NCBI RefSeq assembly: GCF_011386835.1
Contig: NC_088809.1
Coordinates: 24,373,067 to 24,437,066 of the forward strand
Reading direction: 5' to 3'
DNA length: 64,000 nt
Origin: Chrysemys picta bellii
Taxonomy: Eukaryota > Chordata > Testudines > Emydidae
Under the pieces are notes generated by a model. That model had not been told where the DNA came from. It searched no databases and saw only the letters and a list, made by a program, of their open reading frames with translations. The position numbers and the translations under genes are program-made. Below, piece by piece: positions 24,101-33,800 of the stretch. The number at the start of each line of letters is the position of its first letter. Positions within the stretch are counted from its first letter, which is position 1.

Positions 24101-26223
24101 CCTTCTGTCAATGGGGCTGGTGACCAGCCTGTCGCAGGGAGGGCGGGGTGCAGATGAAGCGCTAACAGTCCCCAGACGCCATGTTCAGGCCTAGCAGCCA
24201 GGGAGCTAGTGGCCCCCGACACCCAGCTGCTTTGGACAAGTGCTCTTTGCCAAACCTCTTGGGGCAGGAGGCGCCCGACGCGTGCAGGTTCGGCTCCATC
24301 GCAAAGGATCCTTGGCCTGGCCCTCCCGCCATTGATAGGGTTACCATACGTCCTCTTTTTCCCGGACATGTCCGGCTTTTCGGCAGTCAAACCCCCGTCC
24401 GGGGGGAATTGCCAAAAAGCCGAACATGTCCGGGAAAATGGCGGCTCTGCTCCTCCCCGACTCTTCGGCTCTGTTTAAGAGCCGGGCTGCCCGAGCGCTA
24501 CCGGCTTCGGGCAGCCCCGTGCCTCCGGACCCTGCGCCGCCGGAGCCCGGGAGGGGAAGTGCCCGGCTGGGGGCGCAGGGTCCGGAGGCATAGGGGCTGC
24601 CCAAAGCCCCAGTGCTACCGGCTTCAGGGTTTGCCGGGCAGCCTCCAGACCCTGCGCCCCCGGCTGGGTGCTTCCCCTCCCGGGCTCCAGCTGCGCTGTG
24701 GAAGCGCCGGCCAGGGCGCAGGGTCTGGGGGCTGCCCGGCAAACCCTGAAGCCAGTAGCACTGGGGCAGCCCTTTCCCCCTGGCTGGGAGTGGAAGGGAG
24801 GAGGGGGCGGAGTTAGGGTGGGGAAGGGGCGGAGTTGGGGCAGGGCTAGGGGTGGGGAAATGGGCGGGGCCAGAGCCCGTGGAGGGTCCTCTTTTTTTAT
24901 TTATGAGATATGGTAACCCTAGCCATTGACTGGCCGGGTGAGGGAGCAGGGGAATGGGGCAGCTCTGTGTGGGATGCTGTGGCGCTGGTCTGTCGGGCTG
25001 CCGGCCACTCTCCCTGGCCCAGGAGGGATTCAATGCCTTGGGGCCTCCCTCCGGGCATGGTTTATTCCATCAAACAAAACCCTCCCAAAGTAACACAAAA
25101 CAGGCTGCAGGAGCCCTGCCTGCCCCCTCCAGGGCCAGTCCCAACCCCCCGCCCCTCCCCCTTCTGCAGCTGAGCTCCCTCCTTCCCCCACAGAAACCCC
25201 CTGCCCGTCCCGGCTGGGGCTGAGAACTGAACAGGGCTGGCTGGCCCCAAGCCCTTAAAGGGGCAAAACGTCCCGTGACACGTCCCTTGTGGGGGAGCGA
25301 GGAATGAGAGAGCGCTGGCCCCCTCTGAGGGGAAGGTGGCAAGGAAGGCGGGATACTATGGAACAGTCCTAATCGGGGCAGGGAGCAGACTGGGTGGAGG
25401 GTGGGAGGGGGGCTGGCTCCATCCAGGGGGAGTGGGCAGGGATTGGGGGTGGGAGGGGGACTGACCCCATCCAGGGGGAGTGGGCAGGGATTGGGGGTGG
25501 GAGGGGGACTGACCCCATCCAGGGGGAGCGGGCCAGGATTGGGGGGAGGGGGGCTGGCCCCATCCAGAGGGAGCGGGCAGGGATGGGGGGGCTGGCCTCG
25601 TCCAGGGGGAGTTGGCAGGGATTGGGGGTGAGGGGGGGCTGGCCCCATCCAGAGGGAGTGGGCAGGGACTGGGCGGGCTGGCCCCATCCAGGGGGAGTTG
25701 GCAGGGATTAGGGGATGGGGGGGCTGGCCCCATCCAGGGGGAGCAGGCTGGGATTGGGGGTGAGAGGGGGGCTGGCCCCATCCAGAGGGAGCGGGCAGGG
25801 ATGGGGGGGCTGGCCTCGTCCAGGGGGAGTTGGCAGGGATTGGGGGTGAGAGGGGGGCTGGCCCCATCCAGAGGGAGCGGGCAGGGATTGGGGGGGCTGG
25901 CCCCTTCCAGGGGGAGTGGGCAGGGATTAGGAGATGGGGGGGCTGGCCCCATCCAGGGGGAGTTGGCAGGGATTAGGGGGGTGGGAGGAGGGCTGGCCCC
26001 ATCCAGGGGGCGAAGGAGGGAGGGGAAGAACACAGCACCAGCCCCACCCCAGAGGAGCAGGCAGGAGCATTAACTCAAGCCCAGAGGCCTGACCTCGTGT
26101 CTGGCAGGAGCAGAGGTTGCTCACGCCTGCAGCTGCCAGGCCCAGGCAGGGTGTGCACCAGGGCCCGAGGAGGGGGACAGAACAGAGCCCAGGCTCCCTC
26201 CTGCCCCTGCACTCACCAGCCAT
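12063..26223 (-). CDS. CASP1: Inflammatory caspase (caspase-1-like), 8 coding exons, 385 aa
   Basis: Cysteine protease of inflammasome signalling that cleaves after Asp. Coding exons read 5' to 3' on the minus strand: 26223-26217, 21969-21697, 20825-20713, 19431-19258, 18934-18700, 18592-18440, 14690-14581, 12155-12063. All junctions are GT-AG, phases agree, and the total is 1158 nt. Residues 4-93 form a CARD (core NLLDDLLERRVLN). The p20 has Arg159 (SRRDGADVD), catalytic His217 (MSHG) and Cys265 (QACRG). The His-Cys spacing of 48 equals human caspase-1. The p10 has SWR (322-324) and ends FYLFPGH. The interdomain linker carries Asp277 and Asp284, but the CARD-p20 linker (81-136) has no Asp. 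In non-mammals caspase-1 is reported to activate gasdermin A (established knowledge). Symbol assigned from domain order and motifs; a caspase-4/5-like name cannot be excluded without phylogeny. Confidence 0.93.
12745..12826 (+). mobile_element. CR1/SINE 3'-tail remnant
   Basis: GGAGGTCAGACTAGATCATC followed by GGTCCCTTCTGGCCTTAAA is the 3'-tail motif shared by CR1-mobilised elements in this window. Its reverse complement appears at about 59748-59778. Confidence 0.5.
13838..13924. repeat. Inverted repeat inside a fold-back element
   Basis: ATTTTTAGTAAAAGTC at 13838 is mirrored by GACTTTTACTAAAAAT ending at 13924. The arms are about 33 bp with a few mismatches around a short spacer. It is part of a larger repeat that begins near 13680. 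Confidence 0.65.
14581..14690 (-). CDS. CASP1: Caspase exon 7 (p10, SWR pocket)
   Basis: Acceptor CCACAG|AC and donor AAAG|GTGACT; 110 nt, residues 319-355. Contains SWR, GSVFIARLIEQL and EEIFRK. It lies 3.7 kb from exon 6 across an intron full of repeats, but the phase and family alignment are exact. Confidence 0.94.
15587..16086. mobile_element. hAT-like element with a second repeat nested inside
   Basis: Left end CAGTGGTTTCCAAACTT and right end whose complement is CAGTTCCCCAAGTGGGG, typical of hAT termini. The flanking 8 bp agree only partly (ATCTGGGC and ATCTCCTG). Between about 15680 and 15887 lies GC-rich sequence ending GAGCCGGCCCTG, a second hAT-like end. Confidence 0.5.
16531..16946. 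mobile_element. Inverted-terminal element, copy A (TGTTCCCTCTAA ends)
   Basis: Begins ACTGTTCCCTCTAA and ends TTACAGGGAACTTA, flanked by a 10-bp direct repeat GCCTCCAGCC (16521-16530 and 16947-16956). It resembles copy B, about 1.1 kb away in the same orientation. Confidence 0.65.
17601..17968. mobile_element. Inverted-terminal element, copy B (TGTTCCCTCTAA ends)
   Basis: Begins ATGTTCCCTCTAA and ends TTAGAGGGAACTTA. The internal stretch AGAATGAATTTTGTTATGT is shared with copy A with few changes. The flanks GACACTCGA and GACCCCCGA agree at 7 of 9 positions, possibly an aged target duplication. Confidence 0.6.
18440..18592 (-). CDS. CASP1: Caspase exon 6 (interdomain linker and start of p10)
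   Basis: Acceptor TCCCAG|AG and donor GCCAG|GTAACT; 153 nt, residues 268-319. The linker has candidate processing sites at Asp277 (VLVSD) and Asp284 (LPGD). It is followed by DFIGFHATTPD, the p10 start strand of the family. Confidence 0.93.
18700..18934 (-). CDS. CASP1: Caspase exon 5 (p20 catalytic core)
   Basis: Acceptor TTTCAG|GCC; donor follows GGGG. 235 nt, residues 190-268. Holds TSDSTFLVLMSHG with catalytic His217 and KVIIIQACRG with catalytic Cys265. Confidence 0.96.
19258..19431 (-). CDS. CASP1: Caspase exon 4 (p20, first part)
   Basis: Acceptor TTACAG|ATC and donor CCCAG|GTACAG; 174 nt in phase 0, residues 132-189. It contains the conserved TRLALIICN strand and SRRDGADVD, whose second Arg (Arg159) aligns with the P1-Asp-binding Arg179 of human caspase-1. 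Confidence 0.95.
19432..20712 (-). other. Caspase intron 3
   Basis: 1281 bp between exons 3 and 4. No extra linker exon with family similarity was recognised, but an unconserved one cannot be excluded. Confidence 0.6.
20713..20825 (-). CDS. CASP1: Caspase exon 3 (CARD-p20 linker)
   Basis: Acceptor CGCAG|GG and donor GGAG|GTGCTC; 113 nt, residues 94-131. The segment is rich in Pro, Gln and Glu and has no Asp codon. It ends in a short helix-like stretch (FVQRIQKEEAKE) where human caspase-1 has its EEAQRIW segment. Confidence 0.85.
20826..21696 (-). other. Caspase intron 2
   Basis: 871 bp, GC-rich. Long open frames here reflect composition and show no motif. Confidence 0.6.
21697..21969 (-). 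CDS. CASP1: Caspase exon 2 (CARD)
   Basis: Acceptor CTTACAG at the 5' side and donor TCAG|GTGAGA at the 3' side; 273 nt. It encodes residues 3-94, a complete CARD with alternating charged and hydrophobic helices. The upstream in-frame GTG at 21985 lies in the intron and is not a start. Confidence 0.93.
23525..23762. mobile_element. MITE-like element with CTACAC/AGACAAGCCC ends
   Basis: Left end AAGGCCTGGACTACACTA and right end ATAGACAAGCCCTG resemble the termini of the 38636-38920 element. A similar diverged stretch precedes it from about 23060. Confidence 0.45.
24336..24921. mobile_element. Non-autonomous hAT element, 586 bp, TSD GCCATTGA
   Basis: Ends TAGGGTTACCATA and TATGGTAACCCTA are inverted repeats. 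Identical 8-bp target duplications GCCATTGA flank it at 24328-24335 and 24922-24929, diagnostic of hAT insertion. The interior is GC-rich and self-complementary (about 24570-24760), with no transposase frame. Confidence 0.85.
25383..26020. repeat. Minisatellite, about 14 units of 39-49 bp
   Basis: Units share GGCTGGCCCCATCCAGGGGG followed by AGTGGGCAGGGATTGGGGG, with length variants. It lies 200 bp inside the 5' end of caspase intron 1. The long open frames across it on both strands are repeat artefacts. Confidence 0.92.
26217..26223 (-). CDS. CASP1: Caspase exon 1 (start codon, 7 coding nt)
   Basis: ATG GCT G followed by a GTGAGT donor. It joins in phase 1 to the AT at 21969 to give Met-Ala-Asp, the same start layout as human caspase-1. 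The coding part is too short to be found as an ORF. I chose this ATG because it supplies the missing initiator in frame with the CARD exon, which has no ATG of its own upstream of the CARD. Confidence 0.85.
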
Positions 26224-26278
26224 CGCCCCAGCCCGAGGCGCCGCTCAGCCTGCACCGTTCACCAGGAACTCTGAGTAA

Positions 26279-26297
26279 GGGAAAGTGAAAGTGAAGC
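26279..26297 (+). promoter_or_regulatory. ISRE/IRF element upstream of the caspase start
   Basis: GGGAAAGTGAAAGTGAAGC is two overlapping AAGTGA-type IRF hexamers (GAAANNGAAA). On the gene's strand it contains TTTCACTTTCCC, close to the ISRE consensus. It sits 56-74 bp upstream of the caspase ATG, in the expected promoter or 5'UTR. IRF1-driven interferon induction of CASP1 is established in mammals; its activity here is inferred. Confidence 0.7.
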
Positions 26298-27639
26298 CTG
26301 GTCCCCTCCTCTTCCTGCCGTTCCCAAAGGCAGCGCTGGTGCGAGGGGAGCGGGCCCCGCACACGGGCAGGGCGGGGATGGCCGGGAGTCAGGGCTCCAG
26401 ACAGAGCCCAGCGCCTTCAGCCAGAGGTGGCTGGTTGAGGGGGCATTGCTCCTCCAAGGCGCAGGGCTCTCCCCAGCCCTGCCCCCAAGTGACAGTGCAC
26501 CCTGGGGGAGCCCCCTCGGCCTGGCTCCCTGCCCATGGCTCAGAGGGACAAGGGGGGCCACGGGGCATGCCTCTCTCGGGAGCAAAGCTGCTTTTAAAGA
26601 GACAGGAGAGGGAAGGGTCCCAGGCTCATCCCTCCCCCACACCTAGCCCCCATGTACCCTCTGGCTCCCACCTCCTCTTCCCAGCTGTCTGCTTTCATGG
26701 GGTGCAGCCCTCGCCCTAGGGAGGCTGGAGAACAGCATGGCAGCTGAGGCCGTGCACCCAGGGGGGACTTCTGAGCCAGGCCCGATCAGCATCCAGGCCC
26801 AGGGCAGGGAGCTGGGCTGTGTGGAGTGTGCAGCAAAGGCACAATTCTCCGTGATAATCACCCCTTCCTTTCACAGCAATGAGCACCGGGAACAGAGGGC
26901 CCAGGGAAGAAATGACACCTGCCAACCCCTGTGATTTCACTGCAAGTCTCATGATATTTGGTGTTACTTCTGGAGTCCCCTCAACGCATCAACGTCCTGG
27001 CTGCCCGCTGCAACAAACTGCGTTTCTAGCCCTGCTGGGGGCAGAAAAAAGCTGGCCGCTGGGACCCTGGAGCCCCCAGGCGGCCAGTGAATGGAACTCA
27101 AGCTGGGGCCAGTCTGAGGGGCTTGGGGTCTGACTCCCAGCTGGGGACAGCAACAGGGAAATGAACATTGCTGCAGATGCAAGACCCTGGCTCTGCCCAG
27201 GCACCAGGAAACCAGCGTCATTACTAGGCGGCTACTGCCACCTGCTGGTTGGCCGGGGGAGGTCAGGCTTGGAGAGTTGCCAAAGAAGAAAACAAAGCGT
27301 GGGGCTCCTTTAGGGGGAGTCTTGCCACACGGCCGGTGGCAGGTTTCCTGTCATTCTCATAGCCTCACTGATTGGGCCCTGGTTACTCGTCTGCTTTGCC
27401 ATCTCCTTCCTGCCCCAGGCTGGAGCACAGCACACTCTTGCCTGAGCAGTCTCTGCTTCCCACCACCTATAAGGTCCTCCCTAACTCCCTCTTGGGGCAC
27501 TGAAAGGAAGGAGGTCCTATAGCCATGGAAAACCCGTCCCCCCTTCAGTCACTGTAGGCCCTGCCTCCACTGAGGGACTTTGCTGGCACAGCTGCAGTGC
27601 CACCGCCATGCTGCTCTAGTCCCCATAGCGTAGACATGC

Positions 27640-27900
27640 CCTTATCTCACCCTTTCAGGCAGGTTTTACAGACTTCAAATCATTCCTATGGCTCTTCTAT
27701 GACCTTTTCTGAAGTGTGGACACCACAGCTGGTCTCACCAATGCCCCATACAAGGCTAATACCACCTCGCTGCTCCAATTCAAGCTTCCCCTTGTACCTC
27801 CAAGAATCACACTAGCCCTCTTAGCCACAGTATCACACTGGGAGCACAGTTCCTTAAGGGCCACTTCTTCTTTCCTGCTGCTCGGAGACCCCCTTGCAAT
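27640..27900 (-). mobile_element. Old CR1 fragment
   Basis: Plus strand reads GAAGTGTGGACACCACAGCT, then CTCACCAATGCC and a TTAGCCACAGTATCACACTG stretch. This is the reverse complement of the CR1 reverse transcriptase C-terminal region seen better preserved elsewhere in the window. Confidence 0.6.
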
Positions 27901-28285
27901 CCCCTTCCCACTTAGCTCAGGGGGTTGCATGAAGCCCCTGTGAGTGGATGGCCTGACACTGCTACTCCCCGGAAATTAAAGCTCTTTCACTCCCATAAGC
28001 ATGGGGCAATAACTAGCAGCAGAGAGGGAAAAGGCAACTGGACCTCCAGGAGACGGGCATTCACTGACACCAAGGGCTGCTTCTATCTTCTCCTGCTGAG
28101 GGAGAAACCTTCCCCTCCTACTGTGCCTGTCTACAGCCTGGGGCTGAGAACGGAGACTGGAGCGGTTTGGATTGGGACAGACAGGGACCCCCAGGGAGCT
28201 GGGCATGCCCTAGGGGAGTCTGGCCGGAAAGGAAAGTCAGGCTGTGCTTCTGCCCTGGAGGATGCACACTGGACTGTTAACATTG

Positions 28286-29370
28286 ATCTTCAATAACCCC
28301 TGGAGCTCCAGGGAAGTGCCAGAAGATGGGAAGAAAGCTAATGTTGGGCTAATATTCAAAAAGGGTAAACAGAATGACCCGGGTAATTATAGACCCATCA
28401 GCCTGACATCAATCCCAGGCAAGAAAATGGAATGGCTGCTGTGGGACTTGACTAATAAAGAATTAAAGGAGGGTAATGTAATCAATGCTAATCAACAGGG
28501 GCTTATGGAAAACTGGGTATCTAGTTTGATGAAATTACAAATTTGGTTGATCAAGGTGACAAGTGTTGATGCAATAGACGTCTATAAGGCGTTTGACGTG
28601 GTACCACCTGACATTTTGATTAATAAACTAGAACAATATAAAATTGACGTGGCACACATTAAATGGATTAAAAGCTGGCTAACCGATGGGTTTAAAATGT
28701 AACTACATGAAGAATCATCATTAAGCAAGTGTTTCTAGTGGGGTCCTGTAGGAATCGGTTCTTGGCCCTATGCAATTTAACATTTTTGTCAGTGATCTGG
28801 AAGAAAACATAAAAACCTCATGATAAACGTTACAGATGACACAAAGACTGGGGAGTGGTAAATAACTAGAGCCCTGCACGGATACAAAATTTGTATCTGC
28901 ATCTGATCTTCAATCTGCAAAAATGATTCGCGGATGCAGATATCTGGATATAGAGCAGATATCTGCAGATTTACCCAGAGTTCTATAAATAACGAAGAGG
29001 ACAAGTCACTGACACAGAGCGATCTGGATTGCTTAGTAAATCATGCAACATAGAACAAAGAATTCAATAGAATTTGGGATCCTTTGTGGATCTGGGCCGA
29101 ATAACCTAGCAGACAAAGGTATAAGATCCAATGGCTGGAGGCTGAAGGTAGAGAAATTCAGACTGGAGATAAGCTGCACATTTCTAACAGTGAGGGTAAT
29201 TAACCATTGGAACAATTTACCAAAGGAATTTAAAAATCAATATTGGATGTTTTTCTAAAAGATCTGCACTATTCAACCAGGAATTATTTCAGGGAAGTTC
29301 TCTGGCCAGCAGTATGCAGGTCAGACAATGTTAAAATAGTCCCTTCTGGTTTAGAATCTATAATCTATCC
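28286..29370 (+). mobile_element. CR1 LINE fragment, degenerate
   Basis: Plus-strand frames keep DGKKANVGLIFKKGKQNDPG, then YRPISLTSIPGK and later NHWNNLPKEFKNQYWMFF, conserved CR1 reverse transcriptase and C-terminal pieces. Internal deletions and stops are present, and a 119-bp hAT copy is inserted at 28867-28985. Confidence 0.8.
28867..28985. mobile_element. 119-bp hAT MITE, TSD TAAATAAC
   Basis: Starts TAGAGCCCTG and ends CAGAGTTCTA (imperfect inverted repeats). Flanked by identical 8-bp TAAATAAC at 28859-28866 and 28986-28993. The interior alternates ATCTGCAGAT-like and CGGATGCAGATAT-like palindromic words. It is inserted in a CR1. Confidence 0.8.
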
Positions 29371-29574
29371 TAAGGAGGCATTTGCTGCTCCTGCGGTGAG
29401 CAAGTTCTACTCCAGCAACTTGGAACCAAAGAATCAATAGTTCTGGAGCCTGGAAAATAGCAAGGTCAGTGCACCCCTCATTCCAGGCTGTGCTCACCCC
29501 AGTCGAAGACTGCATCCAGGAGCTCAAAGAATAAGGACACAGGAATTGCCAGACTGGTCCATTTAGCCCGTATT

Positions 29575-29940
29575 CTGTGTTGGACAGTGGCCATCATCAG
29601 ATGCTTCCAGGAACCCCTGAGTAGCATCTCTGGGATAATCTGTCCCTGTAAATATCTTATCCTAATCCCTAATGATCAGTTAAACCTTGAAGCAGGAGGG
29701 TTTAATCTCCCTTCCAAAACTCTTCTTTTAACATTAATTGTTGAGTCTGGAAGTTCTTGTTATCCAGATAAATGCCCAGTCTCTATCTGAGTCTTGATAA
29801 ACTCAGGGCCTTAATGATGTCCAGTGGCAGTGAGTTCCACAGTTGTATGTGTTGGATGAAACAGTACTGCATTTCCTTTGATCTGATCCGAGTTTCCTGA
29901 CTTTTAATTTCACTGATGTCCCCTGGTTCTTACGTTGTGA
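29575..29940 (-). mobile_element. Old CR1 3' fragment
   Basis: Plus strand contains GGCAGTGAGTTCCACAGTTG and a TTTCACTGATGTCCCCTGGTTC stretch, the reverse complement of the CR1 C-terminal coding region. Strongly diverged. Confidence 0.55.
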
Positions 29941-30077
29941 GGCAAGGAGACTCTCTGGACTCTCATTCTGCTAAGGCTGAGAGGAGACCATGCTGCCCAA
30001 TTCACTGCTGCCCCACTCCCCTTGCCTTGCCTCTGGGAGAAGGCCTGTAGGTTTAGATGCCGCCGTGCTGATTTGGC

Positions 30078-30083
30078 TTTATT
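30078..30083 (-). other. Possible poly(A) signal of ABHD11
   Basis: AATAAA on the minus strand about 660 bp after the ABHD11 stop. It would give a 3'UTR of roughly 0.7 kb ending next to an old CR1 fragment. Confidence 0.35.
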
Positions 30084-30746
30084 TTAAATACTGTACAGAG
30101 TCCCAGGAAGTTATACAGGAAGGCAGTGCAAGAGTAGGCAGCGCTCTGGTTCCAGCCTCTGGTGGAGGATGGGAACCTCCAGCAAGGTTGGGGTTGCACG
30201 CTGGAATCTGGACAGATTGGACTCTGATCCCCCACCCTAGAGCTCAGAGTCCCTGAGAAACGGCCCAGTGAAGGGTCTGTGTGTGCTTGGAGGCAGCTGG
30301 GGAAGGGGGCTGGGAATGGGAACAACCTTAAGATCCCAAAGAAAGGATTCAAGTAAGAGGGAAGAACAGGGCCAGGGAGCCCATGGGCCACTGCCCCAAC
30401 ACGTTGGGGATGCACATGGAAGGGCATGATGGCCTGGGGGGAGCCTCAACTCCAGATCTGCCCTGGCCCGCTGGAACGAGCACTGAGGCCAAATCATCTC
30501 CAGCTGCATGGGGTGGAGAGAGATCCTGGCCCTGGCAGTGCAGCCCTGCCTCACTCTCTGCTCTAGCCTGCCACACAGATGCATGAGTCAGGTGCTGAGC
30601 CTTCCGTCCCAGAGGCCCTGCTTGTGGACAGGGGCCACACCTCAGCAGTGATCTGTCCCCAAGAGAATCCCCATGTCCTTCATGGGGTGATCCAGGAGTA
30701 GGCAGTCCCAGGAATCGCGCTCTCTCAGCCTGCACAGGAAGGAGCT

Positions 30747-30885
30747 CTATGGCAGCAGCAGGAAGTTGCAGATGGCCGTGATGAAGTCTTGGGACTTATC
30801 TGCATGGACCCAGTGGCCAGCACCTGGGATATACTGGATCTCTGCCTCGGGAAAGAGCCGCTCGATCTCTGGGTAGTCCTCGGAG
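30747..30885 (-). CDS. ABHD11: ABHD11 exon 6 (catalytic His and stop)
   Basis: 139 nt including TAG. I chose the acceptor CCCGAAG|C because it gives Ser265 and the same residue count before PEI as human ABHD11. An upstream CCCCAG is an alternative but would add unconserved sequence. Contains GAGHWVHADKSQDF with catalytic His289. Confidence 0.9.
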
Positions 30886-33800
30886 CTTCGGGGGGAAAGA
30901 ACGTACAGGACAGCTGGGGCATGGGGCTCACGCTGGGATCCCCCCGCCCAAACACGGTCAGCCCAGGGCTCACGCTGGGATCCCCCCGCCCAAACACGGT
31001 CAGCCTAGGGCTCACGCTGGGATCCCCCCTGCAACACGGTCAGCCCAGGGCTCACTCTGGGGGGATCCCCCCATACACACATCCCTCCGCTCAGGGAGCC
31101 CAGGGCTCACTCCACCCCTCAGTACATGTGGCAGCAGAGTGAGAGGGAACAAGCTGTGGGTCTCAGAGCCACAAGAGTCCCAGGACTCACCTGACATAGG
31201 GCGAGTCAGATCCTGCTAGGAAGAGCGTGGGTCCTGGGTAAGGGGCATGGAACACAGGGAAGCCCACGATATTGGCCATATGGTGGGAAATGGCCTCCAG
31301 GTTCACCCGCCACATGTAACGGCCCTCGGCCTCCACCAGGTTGGTGAGCAGGAACTGCCTTACTGCCGACACCTGCAGCAAGGGTAAAGCATGTCCATTT
31401 GTCACAGTGCACACACACATGCCAGCCAGGGATGCCCAAGGACACTCCATCACACACCTGCAGCAGCAGACCTGGCAAGCCAGGTGTCATGTGTCTGCTC
31501 CAGCACAGCAGCACCCCCCACCACCACCACCACGACAGATGCGCTGGCCACAGTGCCAAGCCCCAGTGTGGGCCCTGCTGAGGGTCAGACAGGCATCAGG
31601 GCCAGGACTAAGGGCATGGGGATGGAAAAGCGCCGTCTGGGGCTGGCGGCTCTGGGGCAGTGTGCTCCCACTCTGGGAGAGGGGAGGGCTCCTTGTGGGG
31701 TACCGTACCTGGATGGCTGGACGCAGCTGATCCTCTGCCAGCCGGCGTGCTGTGGAGCGGGGGATTCCATTTGGGATGCTCACTCTCCTCATGGCAGAGA
31801 TGTAGGCCGGGAAATCTTTCACAGCCACGCTCTCTGTGGGACTAATGTCTACAGACACCAGGCGCTCCACGAGATCTGGCTGGGGACACAAGCGAGTGCA
31901 GGGATCTCACTCCAGCAGGAACCCTGCTCAGGGCCACAAGGATCCCGAGGAATGGTCAGAAGCCCCCCAAACAGATGCATCCCCAAGAAAGGCTAGCTCT
32001 GGGGAGGAGCTTCTACCCAAGGGCCTTCCAGCCCCGACCTGCCTGCCACTCTGCAGCGAAGATCCCAGAGCACACAATAGAGCGGACAGCGAAGGCAAAA
32101 CAGGGCGTTCACATCCAGTTTTTGTTTCCATGGCAGGGAGCTGTCAGCTAGCCCTGAAATGCAGCCACCTCTGGGGTGGGACATGACACAGTAACTCTGA
32201 CTGTGAGAATGCAGATTAATTCCCCGGATGAAATGGCAGGGAGTCACAGGAGACAGAACCCAGCAACCTGACTTATGACAGTGGGTGTTGGAAAATGTGA
32301 GGGACTCTTTAAGCCCACAGGCAATGAAGTTCTCATTGGAGAGAACAGGAGTACTGGTAGCACCTTAGAGACTAACACATTTATTAGAGCATAAGCTTTC
32401 GTGGGCTACAGCCCACTTCTTCGGATAGCCCACGAAAGCTTATGCTCTAATAAATTTGTTAGTCTCTAAGGTGCCACCAGTACTCCTGTTCTATTTGAGG
32501 ATACAGACTAACACGGCTGCTACTCTGAAACCTGTCATTGGAGAGAGAGCAGCAGTAGGTGCATCACAGCCCTAGAATTATGCTGGGAGGTTGCTTCTAT
32601 GAAGATGCAGAGAGAAGAGCCCCTGGTACCGCACTGCCAGTCCATTTCCTGCGGCGCCGTGTGCTACCTGGGCTCTGCCATGAGAAGTGGTCAGATGGTT
32701 CCCACTCAGTTGAGGTGTGAGAAGGTCCCAGCTCCCCCTGAATGGATCCCTCCTTAAGGCGGGATCCATGAGCTCCGTGTGAGTAGCACTCTGGGGCAGT
32801 CATACAGAGGGAGCCTGTCCCATTGCGTTGTGCTGACTGTGAGCTGAGTGCATAAGCCAGGCCAGTGCCAGGGCCCAGAGAAAGGAACAAACTCCACCTT
32901 GCCATTGCTCAGCCCCGCCGAGACAGCATAGGCTGGGCTCTTATTCCTCACAGAACAGCGACTATGACACCCCCAGTGTGCCCTCCTGCACCCCCAGGGA
33001 AGGGCGTTTGTGCTCCTTGTCAGGCGCTATGGCAGAGGAACCCATGTGCTGCGGGATGGGCAAACAGTAGCAATTGCCCCCAAACTCTGCATCCTGCCGG
33101 CTGTTCCCTGGCAGCCGCACATGCACGTACCCGCTGCAGCGCCAGTGTCATGGCGGTTTTGCCGCCCATGCTGTGGCCAACCAAGACGCACTTGGGGATG
33201 TGCAGCCGGCGCAGGAGGCGCTGCACGTCCAGGCTCATGGCCTCGTAGCTCATGGTGGGGCTGTGCGGGCTCTCGCCGTGGTTCCGCGCGTCCACTGTCA
33301 GCACCTGGCAAGGAAGAGAAGCTGCTGCAAGCTGGGCAGGGTGGGCCCGGCACTCAGGCCCCTGGCTGCCCCCCAGCCCTGCCCCTGGCTCTCACCTTGC
33401 GGCCGCTCCGCTGCACCAGGGCCCGGGCAATGGCGCGGAAGTTGCCCTTGCTGCCCAGCAGGCCGTGCAGGAAGACGAGTGGGGGCTGCGGAGCAGGCCC
33501 GTCGAACACTACGTAGGAGAGGGGCAGTGGCCTGCAAAACACGGGCACTGAACTGGGCTGGGGGCAGGAAGCAGGACACGGTCTGGGGGCAGGACACAGC
33601 TGGGCAGGCTAGACCAGGGACACAGGATTACCATCCGTCCGGGTTTCCCCAACATGACCTCTTTTTTGGTAGTCTGCTCTCAGTCTGGGCACATTTTTCA
33701 AATAAGTAGTAGTATCTGGGATTTTTCCTTGCGGATCAGTTGCAGCTCAGAAAGAGTCGTCTCCATGCCCCGAGTGGTCCCTCCCCCGCACCGCAATTGC

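Larger units (their letters stand above)
21970..26216 (-). other. Caspase intron 1 (4.2 kb)
   Basis: Contains MITE-like sequences (about 23060-23760), a 586-bp hAT with a perfect 8-bp TSD, and a 14-unit minisatellite close to exon 1. No coding exon was recognised. Confidence 0.7.
26298..30077. other. Intergenic between the caspase promoter and the ABHD11 3' end
   Basis: No coding exon recognised. CR1 remnants occupy about 27640-27900, 28286-29370 and 29575-29940. Confidence 0.5.

Noticed and set aside
25070..26073. Long overlapping open frames with repeated WGQPP/GLAPSRGSGQ-type peptides on both strands
   Set aside because: They follow exactly the minisatellite in caspase intron 1. Open frames on both strands come from the repeat, not from a protein.
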